Shown here piece after piece: positions 40,075-48,514 of a DNA stretch of 64,000 nt. The notes under the pieces were generated by a model. The model did not search any database. It saw only the letters and a list, made by a program, of their open reading frames with translations, and was not told where the DNA came from. The DNA lies in contig NZ_JBCNYA010000014.1 in NCBI RefSeq assembly GCF_049727805.1, forward strand, positions 34,981-98,980, in the 5' to 3' direction. The position numbers and the translations under genes were made by a program. Position 1 is the stretch's first letter. Each line of letters opens with the position of its first letter. This DNA comes from Frateuria_A sp049727805 (lineage in GTDB: Bacteria; Pseudomonadota; Gammaproteobacteria; Xanthomonadales; Rhodanobacteraceae).

Positions 40075-42009
40075 TCAGCCCGCCGCCTTGAGTGACGGCA
40101 GCAACTGCCCGCCGTCGTCGGCCAGGCCGGCCAGGTCGAGCACCAGCGCGAGCTTGCCGTCGCCGGTGACGGTGGCGCCGGCGATGCCGGGCACGCCCTC
40201 GAACAGCGGGCCCAGGGGCTTGGCCATCACGTCCTCGCGGCCCAGCACCTCGTGCACCAGGCAGCCGATGCGCTGGTGGCCGATGTGCAGCACCACCACG
40301 TGGCGCGGCGCGGCGCCGAGGATGCCGGCCCAGCCGGCCAGGTCGCCCAGCGGCAACGCGCGGCCACGGTGGTTGGCGACCAGTCGGCCGTCGAGCATGC
40401 GGTCCTGCCCGACGGTGAGTTCGAACACTTCCTCCACGTTGGAGAGCGGCAGCGCGAACAGGCGGGGGCCCACGCGCACCATCAGCACGCGCAGGATGGC
40501 CAGCGTCAGCGGCACGGTCAGTTCCAGCTCGCTGCCGTGGCCGAGCCGCGAGCGCACCTGCAGGGTGCCGCCCAGCTCCGCTACGCGCGTCTTGACCACA
40601 TCCATGCCGACGCCACGGCCGGAGATGTCGGAGATCTGCGCCGCGGTGGAAAAGCCCGGGCGGAAGATCAGCTCGTAGCACTCGTTCTCGGTCAGGCGCG
40701 CGGCCTGGGCTTCGTCGATGACACCCTTCTCGACCGCCTTGCGCTTGAGCACCTCGGGATTCATGCCGCGGCCGTCGTCGCTCACCGCGATGACGATGCG
40801 TTCGCCGCGCTGGCTGGCCGACAGGCGCACGGTGCCGCGGCGCGACTTGCCGGCCTTGAGCCGCTCGTCCGGCATTTCCAGGCCATGGTCGAGCGCGTTG
40901 CGCAGCAGGTGGATCAGCGGATCGGCCAGCGCCTCGACCAGGCTGCGGTCCAGGTCCGTGCCCTCGCCTTCGGTGACCAGGTCCACTTCCTTGCCGAGCT
41001 GCCGCGCAAGGTCGCGCACGATGCGCGGGAAGCGCTGGAACAGCCGCCCGACCGGCTGCATGCGCATGGAAAGCACGGCGCCCTGCATCTCGTCGGCGAC
41101 GCGGTCGAGTTCGGCTGCCGCCTGCGCCAGTGTCTCGTCGCCACTCTTCTGCGCCAGGCTCTGCAGGCGATTGCGCACCAGCACCAGTTCGCCGGCGCGG
41201 TTGACCAGTGCATCCAGCCGCCCGGTGTCCACGCGCACGCTGGTTTCCGCCGGAGCGGCGGCGCGGGCGGGCGCGGGAGCGGGCGCCGGAGCAGGAGCAG
41301 ATGCCGGGACCGTTACGGCACCAGGCGCGCCGCCCTTGCCGTGCAGGTTGTCCAGCAGCGCTTCGAATTCGTCGTCGGCGATGGTGCTGGCCGTCGCGGG
41401 CGCGGAGGCGCCCGGCGCGGCCGTGCCATGCAGGTTGTCGAGCAGCGCCTCGAACTCGTCGTCGTTGATCGTCGCCGGCGCGGGCGCAGCCGGCGGCACG
41501 GTGCCGGGTGCGGCGGTGCCGTACAGGCTGTCGAGCAGGGCTTCGAACTCGCTGTCGTCGATACTGCCGTCGGCCGGCGGCGCGGCCACGGGGGCAGCCG
41601 CCGGCGGCGGAGCCGGTGCCGGCGCCGCGGCGCCCGGCATCAGCCGCCGCAGCAGCGCCGGCGGCGGCATCGCCATCGACGCGCCGCTGCGCAGCGCGTC
41701 CATCATCGCATTGAGCAGGTCGAGCGCTTCGAGCAGCGCGTCCATCCGGCCTGAATCGAGCACCAGCGCGCCGTTGCGGGCGACGTTGAGCAGGTCCTCG
41801 GCATGGTGGCAAAGCTGCACCATCGGCTCGATGGCGAGGAAGCCGGCGCCGCCCTTGACCGTGTGGAAGGCGCGGAACACCGCGTTCAGCAGCTCGGCTT
41901 CGCGCGGGTTGGCCTCCAGCTCGACCAGCTGTTCCGACAGGCGCTCGACCAGTTCCCCAGCCTCGACCAGGAAATCGTCGCGCAGCTCGGCGTCGAGCGA
42001 GGGATCCAT
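40075..42009 (-). CDS. cheA: Chemotaxis histidine kinase CheA (flagellar cluster), with triple CheY-docking-like repeat
   Basis: 644 residues. Hpt domain with phospho-His49 (FRAFHTVKGGAGFLAI). In place of a folded P2 domain there is a Pro/Ala-rich linker (about 125-255) with three copies of D-D/E-x-E-F-E-A-L-L-D-x-L-x-G at about 151-164, 182-195 and 211-224. Dimerisation helices start near 257 (SVRVDTGRLDALVNRAGELV), then the ATPase domain (HLLRNALDHGLEMPDERL, VSDDGRGMNPEVL, SGRGVGMDVVKTRVAELGG) and the CheW-like P5. It sits between cheZ and motC with 2-nt gaps. Confidence 0.96.
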   Translation of the reverse strand: MDPSLDAELRDDFLVEAGELVERLSEQLVELEANPREAELLNAVFRAFHTVKGGAGFLAIEPMVQLCHHAEDLLNVARNGALVLDSGRMDALLEALDLLNAMMDALRSGASMAMPPPALLRRLMPGAAAPAPAPPPAAAPVAAPPADGSIDDSEFEALLDSLYGTAAPGTVPPAAPAPATINDDEFEALLDNLHGTAAPGASAPATASTIADDEFEALLDNLHGKGGAPGAVTVPASAPAPAPAPAPARAAAPAETSVRVDTGRLDALVNRAGELVLVRNRLQSLAQKSGDETLAQAAAELDRVADEMQGAVLSMRMQPVGRLFQRFPRIVRDLARQLGKEVDLVTEGEGTDLDRSLVEALADPLIHLLRNALDHGLEMPDERLKAGKSRRGTVRLSASQRGERIVIAVSDDGRGMNPEVLKRKAVEKGVIDEAQAARLTENECYELIFRPGFSTAAQISDISGRGVGMDVVKTRVAELGGTLQVRSRLGHGSELELTVPLTLAILRVLMVRVGPRLFALPLSNVEEVFELTVGQDRMLDGRLVANHRGRALPLGDLAGWAGILGAAPRHVVVLHIGHQRIGCLVHEVLGREDVMAKPLGPLFEGVPGIAGATVTGDGKLALVLDLAGLADDGGQLLPSLKAAG

Positions 42010-42011
42010 GC

Positions 42012-42653
42012 TCAGAATCCGAATTCGGAGAGCAGGCGGTCCGCCTCGTCCTGGCCGGAGATCTTCTCCACCACCGGCGGCGGCTCGCGGCCGGCCAGCG
42101 CGCCGGTCAGGTGCACCAGCTCCAGCAGCGAGGATTCCACCGACTCGATGAAGTTGACCACCTTCTTGATGCGCTGGCCGGACAGGTCCTGCCAGGACTG
42201 CGCCATCACCATGTCGTTGAGGCCTTCGCGGCAGTTGGCGGCGAAGGCGACGGCCTGGTTGGCCAACACGGCCGACGGATCGCCGGGCTTGGCCCAAGCC
42301 ACGACCTGCTCGGCGTTCTGCGCCAGCGCGTCGGCCTCGGGGCTCATGCGCTCGGCGAAATCGATGCTGCGGTGGGCGGCCTGCGCGCTCATCTCGAGCA
42401 CGTCGTTCAAGTGCTTGCGCACGTCGGCCACGCGGCCGGGCACGCCTTCCTGCGCCAGGTCGTGGCCGAGCCGGCTGACCGCACCGTGCAGGTCGCGCGC
42501 GAGCAGGCCCAGCGCGCGGAACAGGTGCTGCTCGCGCTGGCGCACCAGCGCGTCCAGCGCCTGCTCGAAGGCGGCGCCGTCGGTGCTGCTGAGCAGGTCC
42601 TTCAGTTCCGGCGGCATCGAGCCGCTGTCGAGGGTGGAGAGCACGGCACTCAT
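42012..42653 (-). CDS. cheZ: Protein phosphatase CheZ
   Basis: 213 residues, mostly a long helical hairpin. The catalytic motif SWQDLSGQRIKKVV has Asp156 and Gln160, which dephosphorylate CheY. The C-terminal CheY-binding peptide is GQDEADRLLSEFGF. ATG 42653 overlaps the cheY stop (ATGA). It terminates CheY signalling near the receptor array or in the cytoplasm. Confidence 0.95.
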   Translation of the reverse strand: MSAVLSTLDSGSMPPELKDLLSSTDGAAFEQALDALVRQREQHLFRALGLLARDLHGAVSRLGHDLAQEGVPGRVADVRKHLNDVLEMSAQAAHRSIDFAERMSPEADALAQNAEQVVAWAKPGDPSAVLANQAVAFAANCREGLNDMVMAQSWQDLSGQRIKKVVNFIESVESSLLELVHLTGALAGREPPPVVEKISGQDEADRLLSEFGF

Positions 42654-43045
42654 GCGCTGGCTCCCGCGGCGGCGATCCGTTCGAAGATCTTGGTGAGCTT
42701 TTCCTTCAGCGTGACCGCGTTGAACGGCTTGACGATGTAGCCGTTCACGCCGGCCTGCGCCGCGGCGATGATCTGGTCGCGGTTGTTCTCGGCGGTGACC
42801 ATCAGCACCGGCATTCCCTTGAGCGAGGGCTCGGCGCGGATCGCGCGCAAGAGGTCGATGCCGGTCATGTTGGGCATGTTCCAGTCGGTGACCACCAGGT
42901 CGAACGGCTGGCTCTTCAGCATGGTCAGCGCGTTGTTGCCGTCGTCGGCCTCCTGGATCAGCGGATTGCTGAAACCCAGCTCCACCAGCAGGTTCCTGAC
43001 GATGCGCCGCATGGTGGAGAAGTCGTCCACCACGAGGATCTTCAT
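42650..43045 (-). CDS. cheY: Chemotaxis response regulator CheY (flagellar cluster)
   Basis: 131 residues, one receiver domain: MKILVVDDFSTMRRIVRNLL, phospho-acceptor Asp54 (VVTDWNMPNMTG), switch Thr in MVTAENNRDQI, Lys in YIVKPFNAVTL. The sequence FSTMRRIVRNLL is typical of the motor-binding CheY, so this is the likely switch ligand for FliM and the CheZ substrate. It lies 114 nt downstream of fliA, with a hairpin between them. Confidence 0.96.
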   Translation of the reverse strand: MKILVVDDFSTMRRIVRNLLVELGFSNPLIQEADDGNNALTMLKSQPFDLVVTDWNMPNMTGIDLLRAIRAEPSLKGMPVLMVTAENNRDQIIAAAQAGVNGYIVKPFNAVTLKEKLTKIFERIAAAGASA

Positions 43046-43121
43046 GTTCTTGTCCAACGCTTTTCTCCGCTTGTCTGCGAAACGCCGCCGCAGCGATCCG
43101 CTTCGTTCCCTTCTGGCGCCC

Positions 43122-43139
43122 TTCCCGCGAAAGCGGGAA
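43122..43139. other. Hairpin between fliA and cheY
   Basis: TTCCCGC-GAAA/TTTC-GCGGGAA, a 7-bp perfect stem with a 4-nt loop and no T-run. It resembles half of the CTTCCCCCG...CGGGGGAAG repeats elsewhere in the window. It may attenuate read-through from fliA into cheY. Confidence 0.5.
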
Positions 43140-43159
43140 CGGCGTCCGGTCATTCGTGG

Positions 43160-43930
43160 CTACTGCCGCCGTGGCGCCTTCTTCTTTTTCGGTTCCGCCT
43201 CGCCGTCGCGCCAGTCGCCCAGGCGCGCGCGCAGGCGCACGATCGCCTGGCCGTGGATCTGGCACACCCGCGACTCGGTCACGCCGAGCACGGCGCCGAT
43301 TTCCTTCAAATTCAATTCCTGCTCGTAGTACAGCGACATCACCAGTTGCTCGCGCTCGGGCAGGCTGGAGATGCCGTCGATCAATGCCTGGCGCAGGCCG
43401 TCCTGCTCGATGCTCTCCGACGGCCCCAGGCTGCCCTGGTCGGCCACGTCGAAGGCGGGCGAGCCGTCGCCGTCGTCCGGCGCAGTCAGGCTCAGCAGGC
43501 GCGCACTGGCGGCGTCGGCGAGCACCTGGTGGTACTCCTCCGGGCTGACCCCCAGCCGCTTGATCACCTCGGCGTCCTCGGCGTCGGCGCCCGTCTCGAT
43601 CTCGATCTGGCGCACCACCTCGGCCACTTCGCGCACCTTCCGGTGCACCGAGCGCGGGGTCCAGTCGGTCTTGCGCAGCTCGTCCAGCATGGCGCCGCGG
43701 ATGCGGATGCCGGCATAGGTCTCGAAGCTGGCGGCGCGATCGGTGGCGTAGTGCCGCGCGGCCTCCAGCAGGCCGATCATGCCGGACTGGATCAGGTCGC
43801 CCACGTCCACGCTCGGCGGCAGGCGGCCCATCAGGTGATAGGCAATACGACGCACCAGTGGCGCGTGCTGGCGCACCAACTCATCTGCACTCTGTTTCTG
43901 CAGTTGGAGATATTCCGATGCCACGCTCAT
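43160..43930 (-). CDS. fliA: Flagellar sigma factor FliA (sigma-28)
   Basis: 256 residues. Regions 2 to 4 of a sigma-28: LVRQHAPLVRRIAYHLMGRL, VDVGDLIQSGMIGLLEAARH, FETYAGIRIRGAMLDELRKT, and region 4 ISSLPEREQLVMSLYYEQEL with GVTESRVCQIHGQAIVRLRA. It directs transcription of late flagellar and chemotaxis genes. Two sigma-28-type promoters in the window (33610 and 33667) are likely targets. It starts 1 nt after the fleN stop. The C-terminus is unusually basic (EPKKKKAPRRQ). Confidence 0.97.
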   Translation of the reverse strand: MSVASEYLQLQKQSADELVRQHAPLVRRIAYHLMGRLPPSVDVGDLIQSGMIGLLEAARHYATDRAASFETYAGIRIRGAMLDELRKTDWTPRSVHRKVREVAEVVRQIEIETGADAEDAEVIKRLGVSPEEYHQVLADAASARLLSLTAPDDGDGSPAFDVADQGSLGPSESIEQDGLRQALIDGISSLPEREQLVMSLYYEQELNLKEIGAVLGVTESRVCQIHGQAIVRLRARLGDWRDGEAEPKKKKAPRRQ

Positions 43931-43931
43931 G

Positions 43932-44876
43932 TCACCACCCCGACGCCGTCACGGCCTGGCCGCCGAAAAACGCGATGCGATCCAGGCCCGCGCGCGCGGG
44001 TTCTTCCCAGTTATCGACCGCACCGGCCAATTGCTTGAATGCCTGCGACGAACGCGCCGCCGGCCATAGGTCCACCACCGCGTTCTGGCGGCGGATCGCC
44101 TGCCGCAGGCGCTCGTCCTGCGGCACGAATCCGGAGAAATCCAGCACCACGTCCAGGAAGCGGTCGCAGACCTTGGCCAGCTTCTGGTGCAGCGCGCGGG
44201 CCTCGCCGGCGTTGCGCACCAGGTTGGCCACGAAACGGAAGCGGCGCACGCCGAAGTCGCGCGAGAGCACCTTGACCAGCGCGTACGCATCGGTAAGCGA
44301 GGCTGGCTCGTCGCAGACCACCACCACCACGTCGTCGGCAGCCGCCGCGAACATGGCGACGTTGTCGGACAGGCCGGCGGCGGTGTCGACCAGCAGGTAG
44401 TCCGGCGGTTTGGGCAGTTCGTCGAAGGCGCGGATCACCGCCGCGTGCTCGCCGTTGCCAAGTTGCGCCAGGCGGCGCGCGCCGGAGCCGCCGGGGATGA
44501 TCTTCAGCCCGTGCGGGGCGTCCAGCAGCAGCTCCTCCAGCGAGGCGGTGCCGTCGAGCAGGTGGCCCAGGTGGCGCGAGGGCGCCAGGCCGAGCAGCAC
44601 GTCGACGTTGGCCAGGCCCATGTCGGCGTCCAGCAGCATCACTTCGCGGCCGGCCATGGCCAGGCTCATGCCCAGGTTCACCGCGACGGTGGTCTTGCCG
44701 ACGCCACCCTTGCCGCCGGCCACCGCGATGGCGCGGCAGCGGCGCCGCGGCGCGCCGGTGCTGGCCGCCTGGTGCGGCCGGTGCGGAGCGGGAGGCGCCA
44801 GGTCGCGCTCGCCCGTGATCGCGTTGAACATCTCTTTCAAACCCCACGCCTGGTTCATTGCAAGAATTCCGCTCAT
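43932..44876 (-). CDS. fleN: Flagellar number regulator FleN (FlhG), MinD/ParA-type ATPase
   Basis: 314 residues. The deviant Walker A motif is VAGGKGGVGKTTVAVNLGMS, the following Asp is in MLLDADMGLANVDVLLGL, and YLLVDTAAGLSDNV follows. An N-terminal QAWGLKEMFNAI helix precedes the ATPase and matches the FlhG segment that stimulates the FlhF GTPase. It limits flagellar number, usually by restraining FleQ and FlhF. It overlaps the flhF stop by 4 nt. A polar single flagellum is the expected outcome of the FlhF-FleN pair. Confidence 0.95.
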   Translation of the reverse strand: MSGILAMNQAWGLKEMFNAITGERDLAPPAPHRPHQAASTGAPRRRCRAIAVAGGKGGVGKTTVAVNLGMSLAMAGREVMLLDADMGLANVDVLLGLAPSRHLGHLLDGTASLEELLLDAPHGLKIIPGGSGARRLAQLGNGEHAAVIRAFDELPKPPDYLLVDTAAGLSDNVAMFAAAADDVVVVVCDEPASLTDAYALVKVLSRDFGVRRFRFVANLVRNAGEARALHQKLAKVCDRFLDVVLDFSGFVPQDERLRQAIRRQNAVVDLWPAARSSQAFKQLAGAVDNWEEPARAGLDRIAFFGGQAVTASGW

Positions 44877-46285
44877 GCCTGCGCCACCATCGCGCCGAAG
44901 CGTTCAGCCAGAAGCATTTCGTCCGCCGCCGGCGCGTTGCCCTTGAGCACCTGCGCCGCGCGGCATACCAGCAGCCGCGCGTCGGCGGCGGCGATGTCCT
45001 CGGGCACGCGCTGGCCGTCGGTGGTGTAGTCCAGCGCAAGCCGGTGGCGGATCAGCACCGACAGGGCGCCGCCGAGGCTGGGCGCCTCATCGAGCTTGGT
45101 CAGGATCGCCGCGTGCGGCCGGGCCGGCAGGTAGGCGCGCACGGCCTCCTCCAGCGACTGCGCCTGTGCATTGGCGGCCAGCACCAGGCAGACGCGCAGC
45201 TCGCCCGCCTCGCCCAGTGCATCGAGTTGTTCCTTCAGCCGTGGGTCGTTGCCGGCAAGGCCGGCAGTGTCGACCAGCACGGTGTGGCAGCCCTTCAGCA
45301 GTTCCAGCACCTGGCGCAGGCTCTGCGCGTCGTAGGCGGGGTACACGCGCACGCCGAGCAGGCGGCCGTAGTGCTCCAGCTGCGCGGCGGCGCCGATGCG
45401 GTAGTGGTCGGTGCTGACCAGCGCGACCTGCGAGGCGCCGTGGCGCACCACGGCGCGGGCCGCGAGCTTCGCCAGCGTGGTGGTCTTGCCCACACCGGTG
45501 GGACCGACCAGCGCGGTGACGCCGCCTTCGTCGGAACGGCCACGGCCGCTCACCGCCAGGCCGCGGCTCAACATGCCCAGCGGCAGGTAGCGCGCCTGTT
45601 CGGGGGTCATCTGCGCGGGCAGTTCCTCGGCCAGCGTACGGGCGACGTCCGCCTCGATGCCGAGCCGGGTCAGTTCGCGCAGCACGCGGGCGTGCAGCGG
45701 CTGGCGGCGCTCCATGTCGTTCCAGGCCAGGCTGGAGAGCTGCATCTCCAGCATTTCGCGCAGGTTGGAAAGTTCGGCGCGCATGCGCACGGTGTCCTGC
45801 GCGGCGCGTTCGATCAACGGATGCACCGCCGCGGGCTCGGCCGGGGCTTCGGCAGCCTGCGCCTGGGTCTCGGCGGGCGCCGGAACCACCGCCCGGGCGG
45901 GCCGTGCTTCCGGACGCACGGGCTTCTGTTCCTCTGCCACGACCGGGCGCGCGCTTCGCCGGACATCCGCCGCAGGCGGCACGGATGCTTCGGCCCGGGC
46001 CTGCACCGGCGTCGGCCGATTGGCGGGTGCCGGCGGTTCGACGCGGGCTTCGCGCGGCGGCGGCGGGATCGCGGCGTGCACCGGCAGTGCCGGCGGTTCG
46101 GCGGGCTGCGCGCCATGGCGCGCAGCCTCACGCACCAGCGCCTCGTCGTAGTCGACCGCGGCGATGATCTCGATGCCCTCGTCCAGCCGGCGCGTGGACA
46201 GGATCACCGCGTCGGGCCCCTGTTCCTCGCGCACTTCGCGCATCGCCTGGCGCATGTCCGGCGCCACGAAACGTTTGATCTTCAT
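44873..46285 (-). CDS. flhF: Flagellar biosynthesis GTPase FlhF (SRP family)
   Basis: 470 residues. N-terminal basic domain (MKIKRFVAPDMRQAMREVRE), a long Pro/Ala-rich linker (about 65-150), an N domain and the SRP-type GTPase G domain with the P-loop LVGPTGVGKTTTLAKLAA, DHYRIGAAAQLEHYGRLLG, VLVDTAGLAG and AILTKLDEAPSLG. FlhF places the flagellum at the cell pole. GGAG about 10 nt upstream supports ATG 46285. About 120 nt separate it from flhA, occupied by a degenerate repeat. Confidence 0.95.
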   Translation of the reverse strand: MKIKRFVAPDMRQAMREVREEQGPDAVILSTRRLDEGIEIIAAVDYDEALVREAARHGAQPAEPPALPVHAAIPPPPREARVEPPAPANRPTPVQARAEASVPPAADVRRSARPVVAEEQKPVRPEARPARAVVPAPAETQAQAAEAPAEPAAVHPLIERAAQDTVRMRAELSNLREMLEMQLSSLAWNDMERRQPLHARVLRELTRLGIEADVARTLAEELPAQMTPEQARYLPLGMLSRGLAVSGRGRSDEGGVTALVGPTGVGKTTTLAKLAARAVVRHGASQVALVSTDHYRIGAAAQLEHYGRLLGVRVYPAYDAQSLRQVLELLKGCHTVLVDTAGLAGNDPRLKEQLDALGEAGELRVCLVLAANAQAQSLEEAVRAYLPARPHAAILTKLDEAPSLGGALSVLIRHRLALDYTTDGQRVPEDIAAADARLLVCRAAQVLKGNAPAADEMLLAERFGAMVAQA

Positions 46286-46299
46286 TGCTTGCTCCGCAA

Positions 46300-46400
46300 G
46301 CGGGAATGGGGAATGGTCAATGGGAAATGGTTGGAGCGATTCGCGCCAGCCGATGGCGTGCGCGCCTTTGCGATTCCCGATTTGCTATTCACGATTCCCC
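46300..46400. repeat. Short-unit repeat region (GGGAATGG / GATTCCC type) between flhA and flhF
   Basis: On the plus strand GGGAATGGGGAATGGTCAAT and GGGAAATGG are followed by GCGATTCCCGATTTGC and ACGATTCCCC. These short GGGAAT/ATTCCC units are partly inverted and could form an irregular stem. They resemble repeats seen in intergenic regions of Xanthomonadales genomes. I see no promoter here. Confidence 0.5.
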
Positions 46401-46405
46401 GCTCC

Positions 46406-48502
46406 TCAACGTCCCAGCGCCTGGACCAGCCGCACCCTGCGGTTGTCCGGCACCTCGTTGTAGGCCAGTACGTGCAGGTTCTGTGCCACGTGGCGGGTGA
46501 AGCGCGCGAGCCATGGACGAAGCTGCGGCGGCACCAGCAGCACCGCCGGCTCGCCGCCCATTTCCTGGCGGCGCGCGGCATCGGCGACGCTCTGCTGCAG
46601 GCGGTCGGCCAGGCCCGGTTCGACCGCCGCGCCGGCCACGCCGCCGCCGGCGAGCGAGTTCATCAGGATCTGCTCCAGCTCCGGCGCCAGCGTGATGACC
46701 GGCACCTCGGTGCCCAGCCCGGTGATCTCCTGCACGATCTGCCGGCCCAGCGCCACGCGCACGGCGGCGGTGAGCATGCCGGGATCCTGACTCTGCCCCG
46801 CGTGCTCCGCCAAGGTTTCGACGATCGTGCGCATGTTGCGGATCGGCACGCGCTCGGCCAGCAGGTTCTGCAGCACCTTGACCACCACGCCCAGCGCCAT
46901 GCGCTTGGGGACGAGGTCCTCGACCAGCTTGGGCGCAGTCTGCGCCAGGCGGTCGAGCAGCTGCTGCACGTCCTGGTGGCTGATCAGCTCGTGCGCGTGG
47001 GTCTGCAGGATGTGCGAGAGATGCGTGGCCACCACGGTGGCCGGGTCGACCACGGTATAGCCCAGGCTCTGCGCCATCTCGCGCTGGCCCTGTTCGATCC
47101 ATACCGCTTCCAGGCCGAACGCCGGGTCCTTGGTCTGGATGCCCTGCAGCGGACCGTGCACGCGGCCGGGGTTGATCGCCATCAGGCGATCGCTGTGCAC
47201 CTCGGCCTCGCCCATCGGCACGCCCATCAGGGTGATGCGGTAGGTGTTGGGACCCAGGTCCAGGTTGTCGCGGATGTGTACCGCCGGGACGAGGAAGCCG
47301 AATTCCTGCGAAAGCTTGCGGCGCACCGACTTGATGCGGCCCATCAGCTCGCCGCCCTGGTGGGTGTCGACGAGCGGGATCAGCCGGTAGCCGACCTCCA
47401 GGCCCAGCGGATCGACGCTGGCGACGTCGTCCCAGCCCAGTTCCATGCGCTCGGGCGGTACCTGCGCCGCTGCAGCTTCAGGCTGGGCAATGGCTTCGGC
47501 CAGCTTCTCTTTCGTCTCGCGCTCGCGCTTGATCATCAGGTAGGCGGCGCCGCCGCAGCAGCCGCCGAGCAGCAGGAAGGCCAGGTTCGGCATGCCCGGG
47601 ATCAGGCCCATCACGCCCAGCACCGCGCCGGCCACCGCCAGCGCACGCGGCTGGCCGAACACCTGGCCGATCACCTGCTTGCCCATGTCCTGCGACTTGG
47701 ACACGCGGGTGACGATCACCGCGGTGGCGATCGAGAGCATCAGCGCCGGCACCTGCGCGACCAGGCCGTCGCCGATGGTCAGCAGCGTATAGGTCTTGGC
47801 CGATTCGCCGGCGCCCAGGCCGTGCTGGAACATGCCGACGAAGAAGCCGCCGATGATGTTGATGAAGAGGATCAGGATGCCGGCGGTGGCGTCGCCGCGG
47901 ACGAACTTGGAGGCACCGTCCATCGAGCCGTAGAAGTCCGCTTCCTCGCGCACTTCCTGGCGGCGCTCGCGCGCCTGTTCCTGGGTCAGCAGGCCGGCGT
48001 TGAGATCGGCGTCGATCGCCATCTGCTTGCCGGGCATCGCGTCCAGGGTGAAGCGGGCGGTCACTTCCGACACGCGGGTGGCGCCCTTGGTGACGACCAC
48101 GAAGTTGATGATGGTGAGGATCGCAAACACCACCAGGCCGACCGCGAAGTTGCCGCCGATCACGAACTCGCCGAACGCCTCGATCACCTTGCCGGCCGCC
48201 CCCGGGCCGTCGTGGCCGTGCAGCAGCACCACGCGGGTGGAGGCGATGTTCAGGGCGAGACGTAAAAGCGTCGCCATCAGCACGACCGTCGGAAAAGCGG
48301 CGAATTCCAGCGGCCGCATGACGTAGATCACCGCCAACAAAATGACGAGCGACAGCGCGATGTTGAAGCTGAACAGCATGTCCAGCAGGAACGGCGGCAT
48401 CGGCAGCATGACCATCGCCAGCATCGCCAGCATCACCACCGGCGCGCCGACGCCGCGGCGTCCGAGCTGCTTGAGACTTTCCATTGCGCCAGCGGCGGCC
48501 AT
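46406..48502 (-). CDS. flhA: Flagellar type III export apparatus protein FlhA
   Basis: 698 residues. Eight hydrophobic segments lie in the first 330 residues, including the conserved loop VTKGATRVSEVTARFTLDAM, PGKQMAIDADLNAGLL and the motif GDATAGILILFINIIGGFFV. The soluble C-terminal domain (about 350-698) binds chaperone-substrate complexes (LELGWDDVASVDPLGLEVGY, VIDPA-like VVDPATVVATHLSHILQTHA). Full length for the family. It is 12 nt behind flhB. Confidence 0.97.
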   Translation of the reverse strand: MAAAGAMESLKQLGRRGVGAPVVMLAMLAMVMLPMPPFLLDMLFSFNIALSLVILLAVIYVMRPLEFAAFPTVVLMATLLRLALNIASTRVVLLHGHDGPGAAGKVIEAFGEFVIGGNFAVGLVVFAILTIINFVVVTKGATRVSEVTARFTLDAMPGKQMAIDADLNAGLLTQEQARERRQEVREEADFYGSMDGASKFVRGDATAGILILFINIIGGFFVGMFQHGLGAGESAKTYTLLTIGDGLVAQVPALMLSIATAVIVTRVSKSQDMGKQVIGQVFGQPRALAVAGAVLGVMGLIPGMPNLAFLLLGGCCGGAAYLMIKRERETKEKLAEAIAQPEAAAAQVPPERMELGWDDVASVDPLGLEVGYRLIPLVDTHQGGELMGRIKSVRRKLSQEFGFLVPAVHIRDNLDLGPNTYRITLMGVPMGEAEVHSDRLMAINPGRVHGPLQGIQTKDPAFGLEAVWIEQGQREMAQSLGYTVVDPATVVATHLSHILQTHAHELISHQDVQQLLDRLAQTAPKLVEDLVPKRMALGVVVKVLQNLLAERVPIRNMRTIVETLAEHAGQSQDPGMLTAAVRVALGRQIVQEITGLGTEVPVITLAPELEQILMNSLAGGGVAGAAVEPGLADRLQQSVADAARRQEMGGEPAVLLVPPQLRPWLARFTRHVAQNLHVLAYNEVPDNRRVRLVQALGR

Positions 48503-48514
48503 TTACGCTTCCTC

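Noticed and set aside
44858..48265. Very long plus-strand open frame (over 1100 codons) opposite flhF and flhA
   Set aside because: It is antisense to two complete, well-recognised flagellar genes, its translation is His/Arg/Gly/Val-rich low-complexity sequence without family motifs, and such frames are expected in GC-rich DNA.
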